Assembly (NCBI RefSeq): GCF_000003855.2
Contig: NW_003101669.1
Location: 810,795 to 874,794 of the forward strand
Direction of reading: 5' to 3'
DNA: 64,000 bases
Origin: Blastomyces gilchristii SLH14081
Taxonomy: Eukaryota; Ascomycota; Eurotiomycetes; Onygenales; Ajellomycetaceae
How positions within the stretch are numbered: the stretch's first letter is position 1; the number at the start of each line of letters is the position of its first letter. The notes under the pieces are model-generated. The model was not told the origin of the DNA. It made no database searches and saw nothing but the letters and a program-made list of their open reading frames with translations. The translations under genes were made by a program, and so were the position numbers. Shown in pieces: positions 46,701 to 58,934 of this stretch.

Positions 46701-49700
46701 ACAAGAAAGCTTTTTGTATAAAATACAAGCTTTCAAACGGCGTAGATGCTTAGGATGCACAAGTACAGCATATGGTGAAATTGCATTAACTTCCCAATGA
46801 TTTCCGTGTTGAGATACATTAGAGGATTCCTACATAGTAATGTATGTACATGTACATTTCATGTACAGTACATATATACGATCATCCTTGCCCAGCGTAT
46901 GCTCCTGGACACGGTTTCAAAAAGCCGAATCGTGCCACGCAGCCCCATCGATCGCCAAGCGTATCTGTCGTCGTCCCTGGCCGCCACGACCGTTGGCGCT
47001 CTCCTTTTCTTTTCCCCCACTATTTCTCGTAGTTATTGATTGGAAGCTTGTGAGCGTCGTTTATATTGCGTATGGCTGTAAAAAAATATAAATAAATACA
47101 TAAATAAAAAATTGTGTGAGGGGCGCCGGGTTGCGATAGATCTGGAATCAGAGTGAGCACATTCTTACGTCCATAAACGAGGTGATACACTACTCAGCCC
47201 TTGGAGGCCTGTGGCCCGATATTTTCAATAGTCCAACTAGGTGAAAGCATCGGGAAATTCTTTGTCTCGATCAGTGTTTCCTGAGGATAGGAAGGTGTAA
47301 GTAAGACAAAGAAACAGAGGAGGAAGCATACCGAGGAGAATCCATCCAACCCACTAACGCTATTTGTTACGGACTTGATAAATCATCCTTGTGATCCTGC
47401 TGCTGATGAAAGCCAGCCCGAAGTGTCACAAACTATCTCGTTCATGAAACTGATATTAGTAATTACGAATTGGTTTTCTGCCCTCTGCATACCATACAGA
47501 ATGAACGAATGTTTAGATCCGCCCTATATTTTGACATCCCAGGCAGCAAACCGTCGAGGTACAGTACAAGAGCAGCTAAAGCGTCTCATACTGGATGATG
47601 GCATGCTGATTCGGATAGCGACAGGACGACATGGAGCTCTCCAAGGATTCAATCTGACAGAAACAGCAAAATTAGGTTAATCTCATCGGCGACTTCTTAT
47701 CTGATTAAAGTCACATTTCGGCCACAAACACTATTGAGGCATTGATTGATAAGAATTGCAACCGGGATGGGTACATCCCTATTTAATTCAATGAAATCAA
47801 AGGGACCTGAAAGAACTTGCGGACCTGACCTGGCAGGTCAAATCTGTCCCGTAGCTACTGACGAGCCACGATTATTGAAAGATTTGAAGGGAAGAGCTTC
47901 GAAGACCCCGGCCGTTTCGTTCTCTTTCTCGCGATACAAAGCTGAAGAAGTCAGGACATTCGCTCTCGAACCCAATTATCCTTCGAGAGTATGAATTCTG
48001 AGACAGTAATCTCTGAAAATTACTGCCACAATAGCGTAAACGGGACCAAACCAGGACCTCTTGACATGGAGGAAATATGAATTAAGCTAGATAATAAAGC
48101 TCCATGTCCTCTTCGAGAGCTCTCTTTTGGCCTTCTGGATGGCCGGGATATTGTCGGTGAGTTGGGACAAGGAAGGATCAAGGATCCGTTGTAATCCTTG
48201 CCCCCTGATAGTCAGAAAAATGTAACGAGGACCATCTGTTCGATCTCTATGGAGATCGGCTTGCTGCAGCTGAGCACTTTTTCCTTCGGATCTTCAAAAG
48301 CTCGAACTCTTGAACTAGATTCATTCTTCTCATGTATCCGATTGGCTGTCATCAACACTTCATGGACAGGTGAGATAAACGGCATTGTTTCCAAGGATCT
48401 CTCTGAGAGTCCACCCATCAGGTTGTATCCAAGATTAAAATCTCGCTAACATATTGGTTGTGTTTATGCTAACTAGAATCAGTGAAGGTGGACAAGGAAG
48501 TTTAATGCGTAACTGCAGAAATTTGCCCACTTAGACCATGAGCAAGTCAGGCCGTTATGCGCTGCTCTAGAATCTTATTTCCTCCCCAAACTCCATTCCA
48601 TGTCCGGCGAGATACTGCGATTTGGGCGGCTCACGGAAATAATGAACCAACCAAAGAAGACCCTGTCGGCTCCTGCTAGCTAGCAAATATTCCGAGACAG
48701 ATGGACGAAGGAGGAGATTTAAAAATAACATCACATTGGCAACCAGTAATCCGTAGTGGTGCATGTATTCCTCAGCATTGGGGAAGTGCACTCCATTTGA
48801 TGCAATTTGTTCGCGACGGTAATATGGCTTCACATATTCCGCTTTTTAGGAGGCGCTTCTAACATAGTAAAAATGACAGTTCATTGACACTAAGCCTGGA
48901 CTGGAAAATTATTGGCTGAGATTCCAGTTCATATCTCATGACGTGCAGATCAGCCCTTGAGGACAAGCTACCTGTCGCCGCGAAGTGCTAGATTCTTTCC
49001 CTTAATTATTTGGATTGCAAAATAGTCAGAGAATAAATACCCCAAACGTTGTCGCATGTATCCGGAAAACGTGGGGCGGCGAGATGAAAACAGCTTCCAG
49101 AAGCTAATTCGGCAATGGAAGATTTCGGTTTCCAAAGACAAAATTCTTTGCCAAATATTTAGGAACGTGCGTGCTGCGGGGATTGGAGCCGATCCTCTCA
49201 TCCCGCTTTCTCCACAATGTCGCGCTGTCCAGAGCCTTTCAACCTCAAACGCACCGACCCTGCTTGCAAGTAAAATGTTTATTGGTGAATTCTCTTTGTG
49301 ATAAGTCATTTTGCCGAATTATTAACGCACGCCGCCGTTTCAAGATAAAAGGCCGTCCCGCCACGATCGTCGAGCCGCCTTCCAGTGAGGGGATGCCACC
49401 TCACACAACGTATCCGATGGTTAGAGCCGAGGGCCAACCTCTTCCCATCATTCATGCGCCCTCCTCTTCAGGATTGCAGCGGGGACCGCGGAAGCCTGCC
49501 TTGGGTGGTTGGTGGGCTAAACTTGAATGATGACCCTGGTAGCTTTTCATTTCAGTGAGTGCGACTAGACTGGGAGAGGTCTGGCAGCAGAAGGTCCCTG
49601 ACAAACGCTCTGTCTTGGATAACTGACCTATTATTTATTTAAAGTTCCTCAGATCATCATGCTAATCTCAGTGGTGTCATGCTTGGGCTGTTACCCTGCG

Positions 49701-50897
49701 TTGTAACCCTGCTTTGGACACATTCCGATTCGCACTATCCAATGCGCCCTTCAGACGGGACAAGTGGGAGAGACAATGTACTGTGCATGCTTGGAAGAAC
49801 GGCCAGGCGCAGCTCTTCTCTTCTTGGGTAACGATTAAGATGCGTGGGTAGTTAAATATCCAAACGAAAGCAATGAGTTAATTACATCACCATTCCTGAT
49901 CAAGAAATTTTCCATGAAGGCAATAGATCTGTCAGGTATTCTGCCTTGTATTCTCCAATGAAATATATTGGAAGATGAGCCCAAGGTTAGGGACCTTTTG
50001 GGAGTTCAATGGAGGAATAGTCGAATTTTCGCCAGCGGTTTTAGTCTCAAGGTTGATTTATCATCCAGCACTCTCCTTTATGATTTAGTTTCCCCCTGTG
50101 AAGCCGGTTCACGATCCCGTGGCCTACTGGCCCATATTTGCCTTGTCGGCTGTGCAAATTGCAAATTTCTATGTAATCCCTTTTCTCTGTCGTGGTGGGA
50201 ACCGGAGGAATTCGAAACCTGTGAGTTGGCAAATCATTAATTGGAAGTCAACTATGGCGCTCGGTGGAAAGCTTTAATGGCCCCCAATTTGATATGACAG
50301 GCTTGTGCTTGGAGGGCATGATGCTAGGTGGAAAGCCCACAACTGTGGATTCGACTGTATGGCCGTTCGATCTACTGGCCACCACTTATCACTATCATTT
50401 TGTCCCGTCACTATTAAATGAACGGAATTTATCTTTCTATATATAATAATGGCGAAGAAGGTTCGAATAGAAGTAGTTAGAAAGTTACCTTGAATGTTAA
50501 TTCGATAATCTTAAATTCTCCACCAGCCGTGGATGCGACTCAATAGGAGTGCGAAGAGCAAGAAATGGTCTTTTCCAGCTTCGTAGAACAAATGCTGAGT
50601 AACAAGTCCAGCCACCTTAGCCTTTCCTTCCGCGATTTCCACGTTACTTCCTCGTTTCTAGCAGATGCTGGCTGAAATGCGACCAAACACTAGCTCGGTT
50701 GGCAACGAACATTATAGGGTGTATTGAAGATATATTGTGTCGATCCTAGAGCGTAGATGTATCAGTGGAAAAGAGGATGACAGAGATGAATGAGTTCTAT
50801 ATATAAAGTTGTGGCTCAATCCACAATTGAAATTAGAGTATCAAAGAAGGAATATCATCCGACAGAAGCAAATATGACAGAAGGGGGAGGGACAAAC

Positions 50898-51485
50898 TCA
50901 CCATTTACCATATTTGAAGCCAACTTCTTTCATCCTTCCTCTTTCTACAAATCCCCTTTGAACATACCAGTCTCTTAAACCTTCGCCTCCATTTTTACCT
51001 TCAGGATTGACTGTCATAATAGCAAGTATGCTCTTCACCTTCGCTTCTGCATGCACACGTGCTTCAGAGCCTGCATGCCCGGTGACTTGGTAGGAGAGAT
51101 GTTTTGCCTCTTGCAAAGCTTCTATCAGCGACGAGAGAAGAGTACTTCCTATCCCTCGCGAGTGGTACTCGGGGTGGACGAAGAGGGACATCTCAACTGT
51201 GGGTGCGTAGGAGAGCATGTAGCCCCTGAAGGGTGAAGCCAGAGTATATCCACAGACTTTTTCTGCCATATTTCCTCCATGGCAGGTGTCATCCTGCTCA
51301 AGCTGCTCAACGGCAACAAGGAAAGGCAAGCCACGCTCCTGCGTTTTGTGGAATCTTTTGGTCATGTATGAGAAAGGAGGTGTATTGGCGAAGAGCGTTA
51401 TGACAGTATTGCGAACATAGTGGGTAAATATGGAGTAGATTTGGGGAATGTCTGACTCTGTTGCGGTGCGGACCTTGAGATGCAT
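50898..51485 (-). CDS. GNAT-family N-acetyltransferase
   Basis: A single exon of 195 residues starting at the ATG at 51483-51485 (MHLKVRTATESDIPQIYSIF). The fold order of GNAT enzymes is visible. The N-terminal strand and helix carry the ESDIPQIYSIFTHYV motif, a beta region follows (KVCGYTLASPF), and then comes the acetyl-CoA loop VHPEYHSRGIGSTLL near residues 112-127. The C-terminal segment, LRDWYVQRGFVERGRMKEVGFK, closes the domain. The ESDIPQIYSIFTHYV opening and the final GFKYGKW resemble the phosphinothricin acetyltransferase-like subgroup. The natural substrate is not evident; small amines or amino acids are likely. It is divergent from the macro-domain gene with a 483-base shared promoter. 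Confidence 0.88.
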   Translation of the reverse strand: MHLKVRTATESDIPQIYSIFTHYVRNTVITLFANTPPFSYMTKRFHKTQERGLPFLVAVEQLEQDDTCHGGNMAEKVCGYTLASPFRGYMLSYAPTVEMSLFVHPEYHSRGIGSTLLSSLIEALQEAKHLSYQVTGHAGSEARVHAEAKVKSILAIMTVNPEGKNGGEGLRDWYVQRGFVERGRMKEVGFKYGKW

Positions 51486-51968
51486 TTGGAAAAGTACTCT
51501 TGGTCTTTCAGTAAGGACAAGTGGAATTCTGGAGGATGTTGTTGCGTATCTCTAAGAAGGTTAATGCTTCTCAAAGGGGAGACGTTGATACATGAATGTA
51601 GGGGGGAGTGTTAAGATGCTTTCCCCGCAGCCAACGTACGTTTAGTTAAATGATATCATCGCCATGGATCACGTGCCATCTCACAGTTGCCCAAACTCAC
51701 CACCTCCAGTAACTAGTGGATGTTACGATCCAACATCATCTTTTTATCCAAATTGCTGCTCAGCATGTACGGTATTAGTTGTTCTTATTTAGTCAAGGAT
51801 TGGATCGGTGATATTATTTATTTATTTTCTCTTCCGCAGACTCTTCTAAACCCTTCTTAGTCCCAGATCCCCGCACTCAGCCTACGAAAGGCTCTATTTC
51901 TTTCCCTTAACCTTCTTCCCCATTTCGCATCTGTACGCTGGTGCTTTAGATTTCACAGGAGGGCCATT
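51486..51968. promoter_or_regulatory. Divergent promoter of the GNAT and macro-domain genes
   Basis: 483 bases separate the two start codons. A CACGTG E-box lies near the middle at 51670-51675, 185 bases from the GNAT start. Pyrimidine-rich sequence precedes the macro-domain start (51828-51930), as is usual at fungal transcription starts. Confidence 0.65.
51670..51675. promoter_or_regulatory. E-box CACGTG
   Basis: A palindromic site for bHLH factors such as Cbf1-, Pho4- or SREBP-type regulators. It lies between two divergent genes. Function is inferred from sequence only. Confidence 0.35.
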
Positions 51969-53046
51969 ATGACGTCGTCTCGAATAACAATATCAGAAAT
52001 TCCCAATTTATCTCTCCTCTACAAGCTTAAACATTTGATCCCCGCCTCAAGTCCCCGGGTTTCCAATCCCTCTCAACTCCTCAACAACTCGATCTGTCTG
52101 ATTGCGAGCGATATCACAAAACTTGAAGTCGACTGCATAGTAAATGCAGCTAACAAGTCATTGCTAGGAGGTGGCGGTGTTGATGGGGCAATCCACCGTG
52201 CAGCTGGTCGCGGCCTTCTTCAGGAATGTCGTGCGTTGGGAGGTTGCGCTACAGGAGATGCCAAAATAACCAACGCTTATAACCTTCCCTGTCGAAAGGT
52301 CATTCACACTGTCGGTCCCATGTTTTGGGCAGATGAGGGCAGGGAATCGCTTTTACGCAATTGTTATATGCGCAGTTTAGCACTCGCTGCAGAAAGTGGT
52401 TTGAAAAGCATTGCGTTCTCATCAATCAGCACAGGTGTCTACGGGTATCCGAGTCTGCAGGCAGCAGAGGTCGCCATTTCTGCAGTAAAGCAATTTCTAG
52501 AAACAAGTTCCAAGCGTCTAGAACGGGTGATATTTTGCACTTTTGAACAAAAGGACACAGATGCTTACCACACGCTTCTCCCGTGAGTGACCTAGCTACG
52601 TTTTTCTCCATTGGCATTCTGGAGTATACCAGGCCACTAACTGTGAATTTTATAGAGAATATTTCCCACCAACAGAGCAAGATCTATCAACGGAGACAGA
52701 GAAAGACCGTAAAGAGTCATCCCACCCGTCATCCTCACCAGCGACACTCGCAGCTAGCCTGCCTGATGCCCCTACCACAGAGCCTACCTTGGAAGGTCAG
52801 CGAGATGCTAAGAAGCCCAGGGTTGGTACCAATGTTTCAGGGAGTCGAGTTCTTGACAAGGATGGCGAGAGAAGTGAGGATGACTGGGAGAAGGTTGAGC
52901 AAGCCGAAGTGACAAACACATCGGCGGAGCGCCTCGATGATGAGCCTGTTGAACTGGACGATGCCCCTACTTCGGCAGATGTCCAAAGCGTCGTGTCCAG
53001 CACTGTGGACCTCAAGGAAAGCAACTCTGCGGAAGGGAAGAAATGA
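51969..53046 (+). CDS. Macro-domain (ADP-ribose binding) protein
   Basis: Two exons, 51969-52582 and 52656-53046, giving 334 residues. The intron is 73 bases with GTGAGT, a CTAAC branch site and TAG, and joins LLP to EYFPPTEQDLS. The macro domain spans about 35-210: ASDITKLEVDCIVNAANKS, LLGGGGVDGAIHRAAG, CRKVIHTVGP and SSISTGVYGYP are the ADP-ribose binding loops. NAAN and GVDGAIHRAAG match the MacroD/YmdB-type hydrolases that remove ADP-ribose from acidic residues or deacetylate O-acetyl-ADP-ribose. The second exon adds an acidic, Ser/Glu-rich, probably disordered tail with DGERSEDDWEKVE. Without the intron the protein would end at residue 205, still with the domain. Confidence 0.92.
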
Positions 53047-53105
53047 GAATATTAATGAAAAAGAGCCATGGATAGTTATAGCCTTCGTTTCTTTTCTTTT
53101 CTTTG

Positions 53106-53146
<41 letters not shown>

Positions 53147-54025
53147 TTTTTTTTTTTTGCGTTCATTTCTTTTATATTTCTACCTTATTTTCATCTCGCT
53201 ACTCGCCAACCGCCGTCCTTTCACCGTCACCGTCCCGCTGCCAATTTTCAGTTGATTTACCAGAATTCGAATTGTCGTTATGTGGGAAGCTAAAATGAGA
53301 TATTGACACCCGACTGATAACTATATCACTAGGCATTGCCACATGCATTACTCATCGTCTCTTTATATACTGATTTTCTTTTAGCCATGTCTTTCACCAT
53401 TAACTTTTTTACTTTAACAGAGGGTGGAAGAACAATTCAGTTTATGGGATTGGAGCAATGCTGGCACAGGAAGTTAGGAGTTTTCATATGTTGATATTGT
53501 GCTTCTATTTTCATGTTCAGAATCTAATCCGCAGGGCTTTATTTCCCTGTAACTAGGAACGACCATCATGAGCTGTTAAAATAAGACGCTGTTAAAAGTA
53601 GCGTATCCCCCCTTCCCATGCCTAAAATTAAGGGCGCTGCTTTTTTAGAGGATTTATTCCAATCACCCTCCCTTTATACTCCGTACCTTTACCTAGGTAG
53701 CTGGCTATGTTTGTCCTGCTGTGTGATGTCATCTGATCGACCCTTCAGCCCTATCGACGTCGTTTGGCTTGGAGCAGATCCAACAGAACAAACAAAACAA
53801 ACAGAACAAACATTGCGGAACCCAACTTCCTGCTCCGCCAGAAAACGCATCGCGATGTTGGCGCATTGCGCATGATCAAGGGGTCGCCCCTCAACTTCAA
53901 ATACTGTCTAACTAACCCTCTTCAATTGGCTGCTGACTTCTCCAATAACCCAACCCATGAACTGAGGAAGCAGGAAAGGAACACCGGTCGTCTGTGATCT
54001 CCCCCGGCGGGCGTCTCTAGTAGCC
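53047..54025. other. Intergenic region between the macro-domain and imp2 genes
   Basis: Both flanking genes are on the plus strand. A CT dinucleotide repeat followed by 21 T residues lies at 53108-53158, probably in the 3' UTR of the macro-domain gene. A TACTCCGTA motif is at 53677. Four ACA-rich repeats (AACAAAC type) lie near 53780-53812. No gene is seen. Confidence 0.5.
53108..53158. repeat. (CT)n followed by poly(T)
   Basis: About fifteen CT units run directly into 21 T residues. It begins 62 bases after the macro-domain stop codon. Confidence 0.88.
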
Positions 54026-55016
54026 ATGCTCCCCAAACAGGGCCCTGCTCCAGTTAAACCCCCTCCGGCTCGCAAAGGCACAATTATAAAGCCACACAAA
54101 GAGTCAGCACCGCCTACCCCTTCCCCTTCTACCGCCTCCACCACTCCTCACCCTACATACGACGCCCCTTCAGCAGAAACGCACGTAAAGACCAACCTCG
54201 TAAACCGCAAATTGGAAGCCGCAGAGTATACGAAAATCATTGAACGGTTATCCCACAAAGCCGCTCCGTCTCACTCCTCTAATAATGGGAAATCCTTCGC
54301 TTCATCTTCAGAAATCCCGTCGGCATCAGCCACAGCTTCATCTTCGTCCAGCTTCTTCCGCTCACCCAGATTCCGCAGGGCCGCTCTCCGCTTTGGAGGC
54401 TACAGCTTACTCGCAATGGGCGGCCTTGTTCTTCTCTCAGACCACCTCGTGCAGGTGATGTGGGTGAGTGGCCCGTCAATGACACCCTGCTTGAACGAGG
54501 GGTATGGCGAGACACATCTTGTCAAGGACATGATATTAGTAAAAAAGTGGGAACCGGCGAAGAATCTTAGGAGGGGGATGGTTGTTACGTTCCCGTGAGT
54601 ATTTTGAATGTAAACAAATATATTTTGTCATTCATGTAAATTTATAATTAAATGTGCCAACGAACCAAAACAGCTCCCACCTCAACCCCTCCCAAACCAC
54701 CGTTAAACGCATAATAGCTCTTGCAGGAGACCGCGTGACACCGCGCAATCAATCGGACGGCAGCGCGCAAATCGTCCCCTGGAATCACGTTTGGGTGGAA
54801 GGTGATGTAGCCGACGCAAAGAAGACTATGGACAGTAATACGTACGGGCCTGTATCGATGAGCTTAATATCAGGACGGGTAATGTGTGTGCTGTGGCCGC
54901 GGATGAGGTTGTTGAAGTGGGACGATTGGGCAAGAGAGGGAGGAGAGCCAGCTGCGAAGAGATCGAGGGTTGAGGAGGATGCGGTTAAGGTTGAGAAGCC
55001 GTATATTGGCGCATAG
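54026..55016 (+). CDS. imp2: Mitochondrial inner membrane protease subunit Imp2
   Basis: Two exons, 54026-54594 and 54674-55016, giving 303 residues. The intron is 79 bases with GTGAGT and CAG and joins VVTFP to SHLNPSQTT. It is an S26 signal peptidase. A membrane segment (GYSLLAMGGLVLLSDHLVQ) near 133-151 is followed by the catalytic serine in WVSGPSMTP. The catalytic lysine lies in VKRIIALAGDRV in exon 2, and the late box TYGPVSMSLISGRV follows. Imp2 works with Imp1 in the inner membrane, with its active site facing the intermembrane space, and cleaves sorting signals of imported proteins. The N-terminal 125 residues, rich in Pro, Ser and Lys, are longer than in yeast. This is common in fungal orthologues and likely includes the targeting region. 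Confidence 0.9.
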
Positions 55017-55504
55017 TAATGGCTGGAATTCTCAAAGCTTTTTCAGTTTGGTTACTGTATATTGTATATTATACCATTTATCTGTATATATATGTTGTTG
55101 TTATGAGAAAGAGAGTATCTGGACGGCTCTCTACTATGCATGAAGTTGGGGCTTGCATTTGGCATCAAGATTTTGGTGGCTTATAGATATTCCTCATTGG
55201 AGATGTAATGATAGAATTGGCACATCGAGCCAGCCCCTGCACGGTTTATATATATAACCCATGCAGTTAGTTGTCTGGTAATTATCATATAGGGGAGAAA
55301 GGAATTATGAAATGAACAGAATCTTTCTGAACATGCACCTCCTTAAGAAGAAAAAACAAAAGCTGAACTATTCCCCTGCGATGCATTCGCTATTAAAAGA
55401 ACGGGACACAAAGAGAACCAAAAATATACTGTACAATTGCCCTCATGAACCAGCCGGATACAGGGAACCCTGAAGAAACAGAAACACGATGGATTGAGAA
55501 CGGA
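55017..55504. other. Convergent intergenic spacer
   Basis: 488 bases between the stops of imp2 and the Spo71-like gene. It is AT-rich, with TATATA stretches near 55085 and 55250. No gene is seen. Confidence 0.6.
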
Positions 55505-58500
55505 TCATTGGTCTTTAGGGACAATTCGAAGGTCCTCCAACTGCTGCAGCCGGTCAATCTCCGTTTCAATGGCCAACACCCACATATCTCGCTCAGCCCG
55601 ACTTCTCGTCTTAAACACGATGGACCTACCGGGGACACCCAAGGTGGATACCCTCTTCCATTTTCTCGCCCTCGCACCATCCTCTCGTTCCTCCTGACTG
55701 CGAAACACGGTCTTCCGTGCATTTTGCCAAAGCACGAAGCACGTTGCTACATCTTCATCAGACGATGTCCATCCGTCATTGAGATACAAACGAGGCGAAG
55801 CATGCTGACTTGGTAAGTTGGTATCGATGGTATGGTTTTGGTAAAGAAGATCAGAGTCCGTTATTAGACCACTGTATATATAGCAGTCGTGGAGATCTAG
55901 TACCCATTCACGTTCGTGATGGGTATGTGGTGTCTCTTCGCCGGAGAGTTTACGAATAAGGCTCTGGAAGGTAAGAAGTTGGCCTTCAGTGAGGATCACA
56001 TCGCAGGCAGTAAATGTTGACCGTCGTCGGGGCTTGCAATATAGCGTGCCAGACATCTAGGTTGATAGTCAGTTTGATGCTCAAAAATTCGCATTGATAC
56101 ATCAGATAGGATGCTATGATCCTTACCCTAACGGCTCGACAACCCGACATCCCACAAATATTGAACAGCTCTGGGGATGTCTGTGCTTTAGATACCTCCC
56201 AAGCAGATGCAAATTGTTCAAACATGAACTCTTGGTCTTCAGTTATATTTAGTTGTTCAAGGTTTTGCCGCCGAATTGATTTCATAATACCTACATCTTC
56301 CCGCCTTCGCGCAGTCCAGTATCGAACAAGGTTCGAGAGCCGCTGAACCCACTCATCTCTTGTTTGCATATTGTAGGCCCGAAACTTTACAACAAGTCCC
56401 CCACTCATCACTAGCTCAAATGACCTGTTGGCTTGGGATTGATGATCGTTTCCTGGCCCACCTCGTGCTGTACTATCTCTCGCTTCTTCATGGAAATCAA
56501 CATCGCCCCCATTGACATGTGATTCTTCGGGAAAATAATGTTTATTTGCAACTTGGACTTTTGACACCTGGCAGAGATTAAAATAACCTTCAGCTCTTTC
56601 GAGATTTTCTAGGTTTCTTCTGTTTTCACGGTAGGCTTCAGCATCATGTTGTTCTCGCTTGTTCTGCGCTACTCTAGAAAGCCACGAGATTGCCCCATCC
56701 TGCAGGGGATATGGATTGATAGAATAGATAATGGGAGTATCCTTGGAAAGTTGAGACGCAGTTGGGATATCAGATCCCACAATCGTTGTTGGCCGTGGCA
56801 GAGGGGGAGGGATAGCTCTCGCTGGTCGACAAAAACATAGATACTGGTCATGAACGTTGAAGTATAACCGCCGAGAATACGCCTTTCCTAGTCGTTGGCG
56901 TTTGCCTTTTTGTGAAGTAAGCAATATGAGGAATCCTTCAACTGGAGGGGGTTCCTCAGTTACTTCTTCCTCCCCAGCGTGCTTTATAGTCGTCGGATAA
57001 TGGCGCTTTGGTCGTAGTTCGAGCTCATGGGAGGTCCTCATCGCTATTGTTCCATACATTCGTTCCTCATTGGCGCCATGAACCCACTCTAGCCTGTCAT
57101 ACCTTCGCCAGGCCAAACCCATTTTCTCGGAACCCGGCCATACTTTTAGTATAGAGGCCCATTCTGGGCATTCCGATAACGTACTCATACAGGTTTTAAC
57201 TATGCCAGCTGCAACGGCCCGTTCCTCGGCCATTGTTTTGAGAAGTGTCGAGCATTCCTCATTGTCGTCTTGGTCTGCTGGAGTGGGATAATTCTGTAGG
57301 TGAGAAAAAGGGTGCTTGAGAAGCACAGCAATATCGAGGTCGGGAACACGAACTATAAGGTCTGTGGGACGTTGCCATCCAAGCGTCGTACGAAGAAATG
57401 TGTACCATTCCATTGAATGGGTCCATGATTTTGCTCGCATAATAAACAAAACAGATCCTTCATGATCAGGGTGCCAAATAACAATGGTTTTATCCAGGGA
57501 GGAAAACAGATTAACCTTCGTAAATCCCAGAGTAAGAGGAATATCGCGGGTTGAACTTTTCTTCACCTGTGAAACTTGAACCTGGGGGATCACTCTGGTT
57601 TTGTAGAGATGAAGAGTGATAGGAGTCTCCTCATCAGTTCCTTGACGACACACAACGAGATATTCCCTCCACTTTTCGGCAATTCGGGTTTCTATTTTAA
57701 TACTGTTGTTTTCACTAAAATCATTTGGAAGTGACTGCATTTTTGTGGTGTCAATTCGGACTAGCATCCGCTCTGCTCTAATGATTTCACCATCGCGACC
57801 TGGAAGTAATCTGCGATGTCGGCCTTTTGCTCTCTGGCGAGTCCGTCGTTTCCGTGGTTGCATATTTACCCCAGTTGAACCATCTTGTTGGAATCGAACC
57901 ATTCCCGAGGAAACAGTACTCAATAATGCCTGGTCCGTTGGAGGCTGATTGGGGTACCCCTCCCCAGCTGCAGCAGTTTCAGCACGGGATACTTCTGCTT
58001 GAAGGAGACTTGAGGACTCCTTGGATATTAGTTTTGCTGAGGCTTGCCGTTTATGGGGTATTAAAGATGCGGTAGATTCGGTTTCATCCGTTCTAGATGT
58101 GCTCTCGTGGGTTGCTGCTAGTTGTAATGGTTCATCTAGTGGGTTTGGCATCGAACTATAGTCCCGGGTATGTCGACGAGGAACGTCCTGGTTTGAATTC
58201 GAAGATCCCCGATGCCGAATTTGGTGGTCCACTGACTCAAAAGACCCGGGCCTGCTCCTCACCCCCAGCGACTCACTTGGTGTAAAATACTCCTCCACAG
58301 TCGCAAGATCCGTCGAGGACTTTCTCATGGCTGGACTTGGTTGATCCGACGGATTCGCCATTTGATCCAAGTCGCCATGGTGTCCACTTTCAGCGTGGCT
58401 CGACTGTTGGTCCGCCGTCGCAGGCTCCTCTTGGGAAGTATCAATAGGCGCTACGGGTATAGTCTTTACCGGTCCCTGGCTTTCATCCACGTCTTTAGGT

Positions 58501-58934
58501 TGAGGGAAACTTGGTTTATAAATTCGTTCATTTGGAGCTTTAATAAATCCTGTCAATTGGCGCGTGTTTATATTGAAAGAAGTGTCTTCGGAGAAGGTAG
58601 CCTGCCGGGACGAGTAGTCCTTCAGCCCAAACCATTTTTTATACCACGATTTACGATGAGACTGTAGCCAACTTCGAGGTATAGGGCCAATAAACGTCCG
58701 TCGAGTGGTGGTGTGAAGATGTTCTGGAGAGGCATGTTGCTGGCACCAGTGATTATGAAGTTAGCACAAACTGCTGCAAAACACACAAGGTAGTCCGACA
58801 AAATAAGAACCAACCAATTTCTGGGCTGTGTATGAATCGGGACTCAAACCAAAATTGCCTTCGTCGATTTCGGCCTCGATTTCAGTCTCTGCACTCGCTT
58901 GGGGGCGCTGGGTGCGGTCCGGAGAAGTGCTCAT
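55505..58934 (-). CDS. Spo71/Mug56-like multi-PH-domain protein
   Basis: Three exons: 58815-58934, 56127-58739 and 55505-56056, giving 1094 residues. Exon 1 encodes MSTSPDRTQRPQAS and ends AQKL. Exon 2 opens QHASPEHLHTTTRRTFIGPI, and the FIGPIPRSWL and SHRKSWY motifs it carries are typical of the Spo71 family. Donors are GTTGGT (unusual at +3) and GTAAGG. PH-like regions lie near 345-490 (EKWREYLVVCR), 630-845 (EGFLILLTSQKG, ending TRDEWVQRLSNLV) and 910-1090 (TRSRAERDMWVLAIETEIDRL). A basic stretch at about 325-340 precedes the first. Spo71 recruits Vps13 to the prospore membrane in yeast; fission yeast Mug56 is related. In this fungus a role in ascospore or membrane biogenesis is inferred. 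It is divergent from the GLTP gene. Confidence 0.82.

Larger units (their letters stand above)
33870..50897. other. 17-kb gene desert
   Basis: No frame in this stretch combines an ATG, useful length and recognisable domain. The first 600 bases should contain the nsdD promoter. From 35719 to 38754 it is CpG-free AT-rich DNA. On either side the composition returns to normal, with six TACGGAGTA motifs (35006, 39815, 39924, 44521, 45667, 46466), two TAA microsatellites and small palindromes. Parts may be decayed transposons or pseudogenes, but I cannot name any. The 145-codon frame at 44593-45030 starts at TTG and matches nothing I know. Confidence 0.55.

Noticed and set aside
47375..47680. 101-codon frame and a weak LIRIATG repeat
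   Set aside because: TTG start and no family recognised; mentioned only as possible decayed coding sequence.
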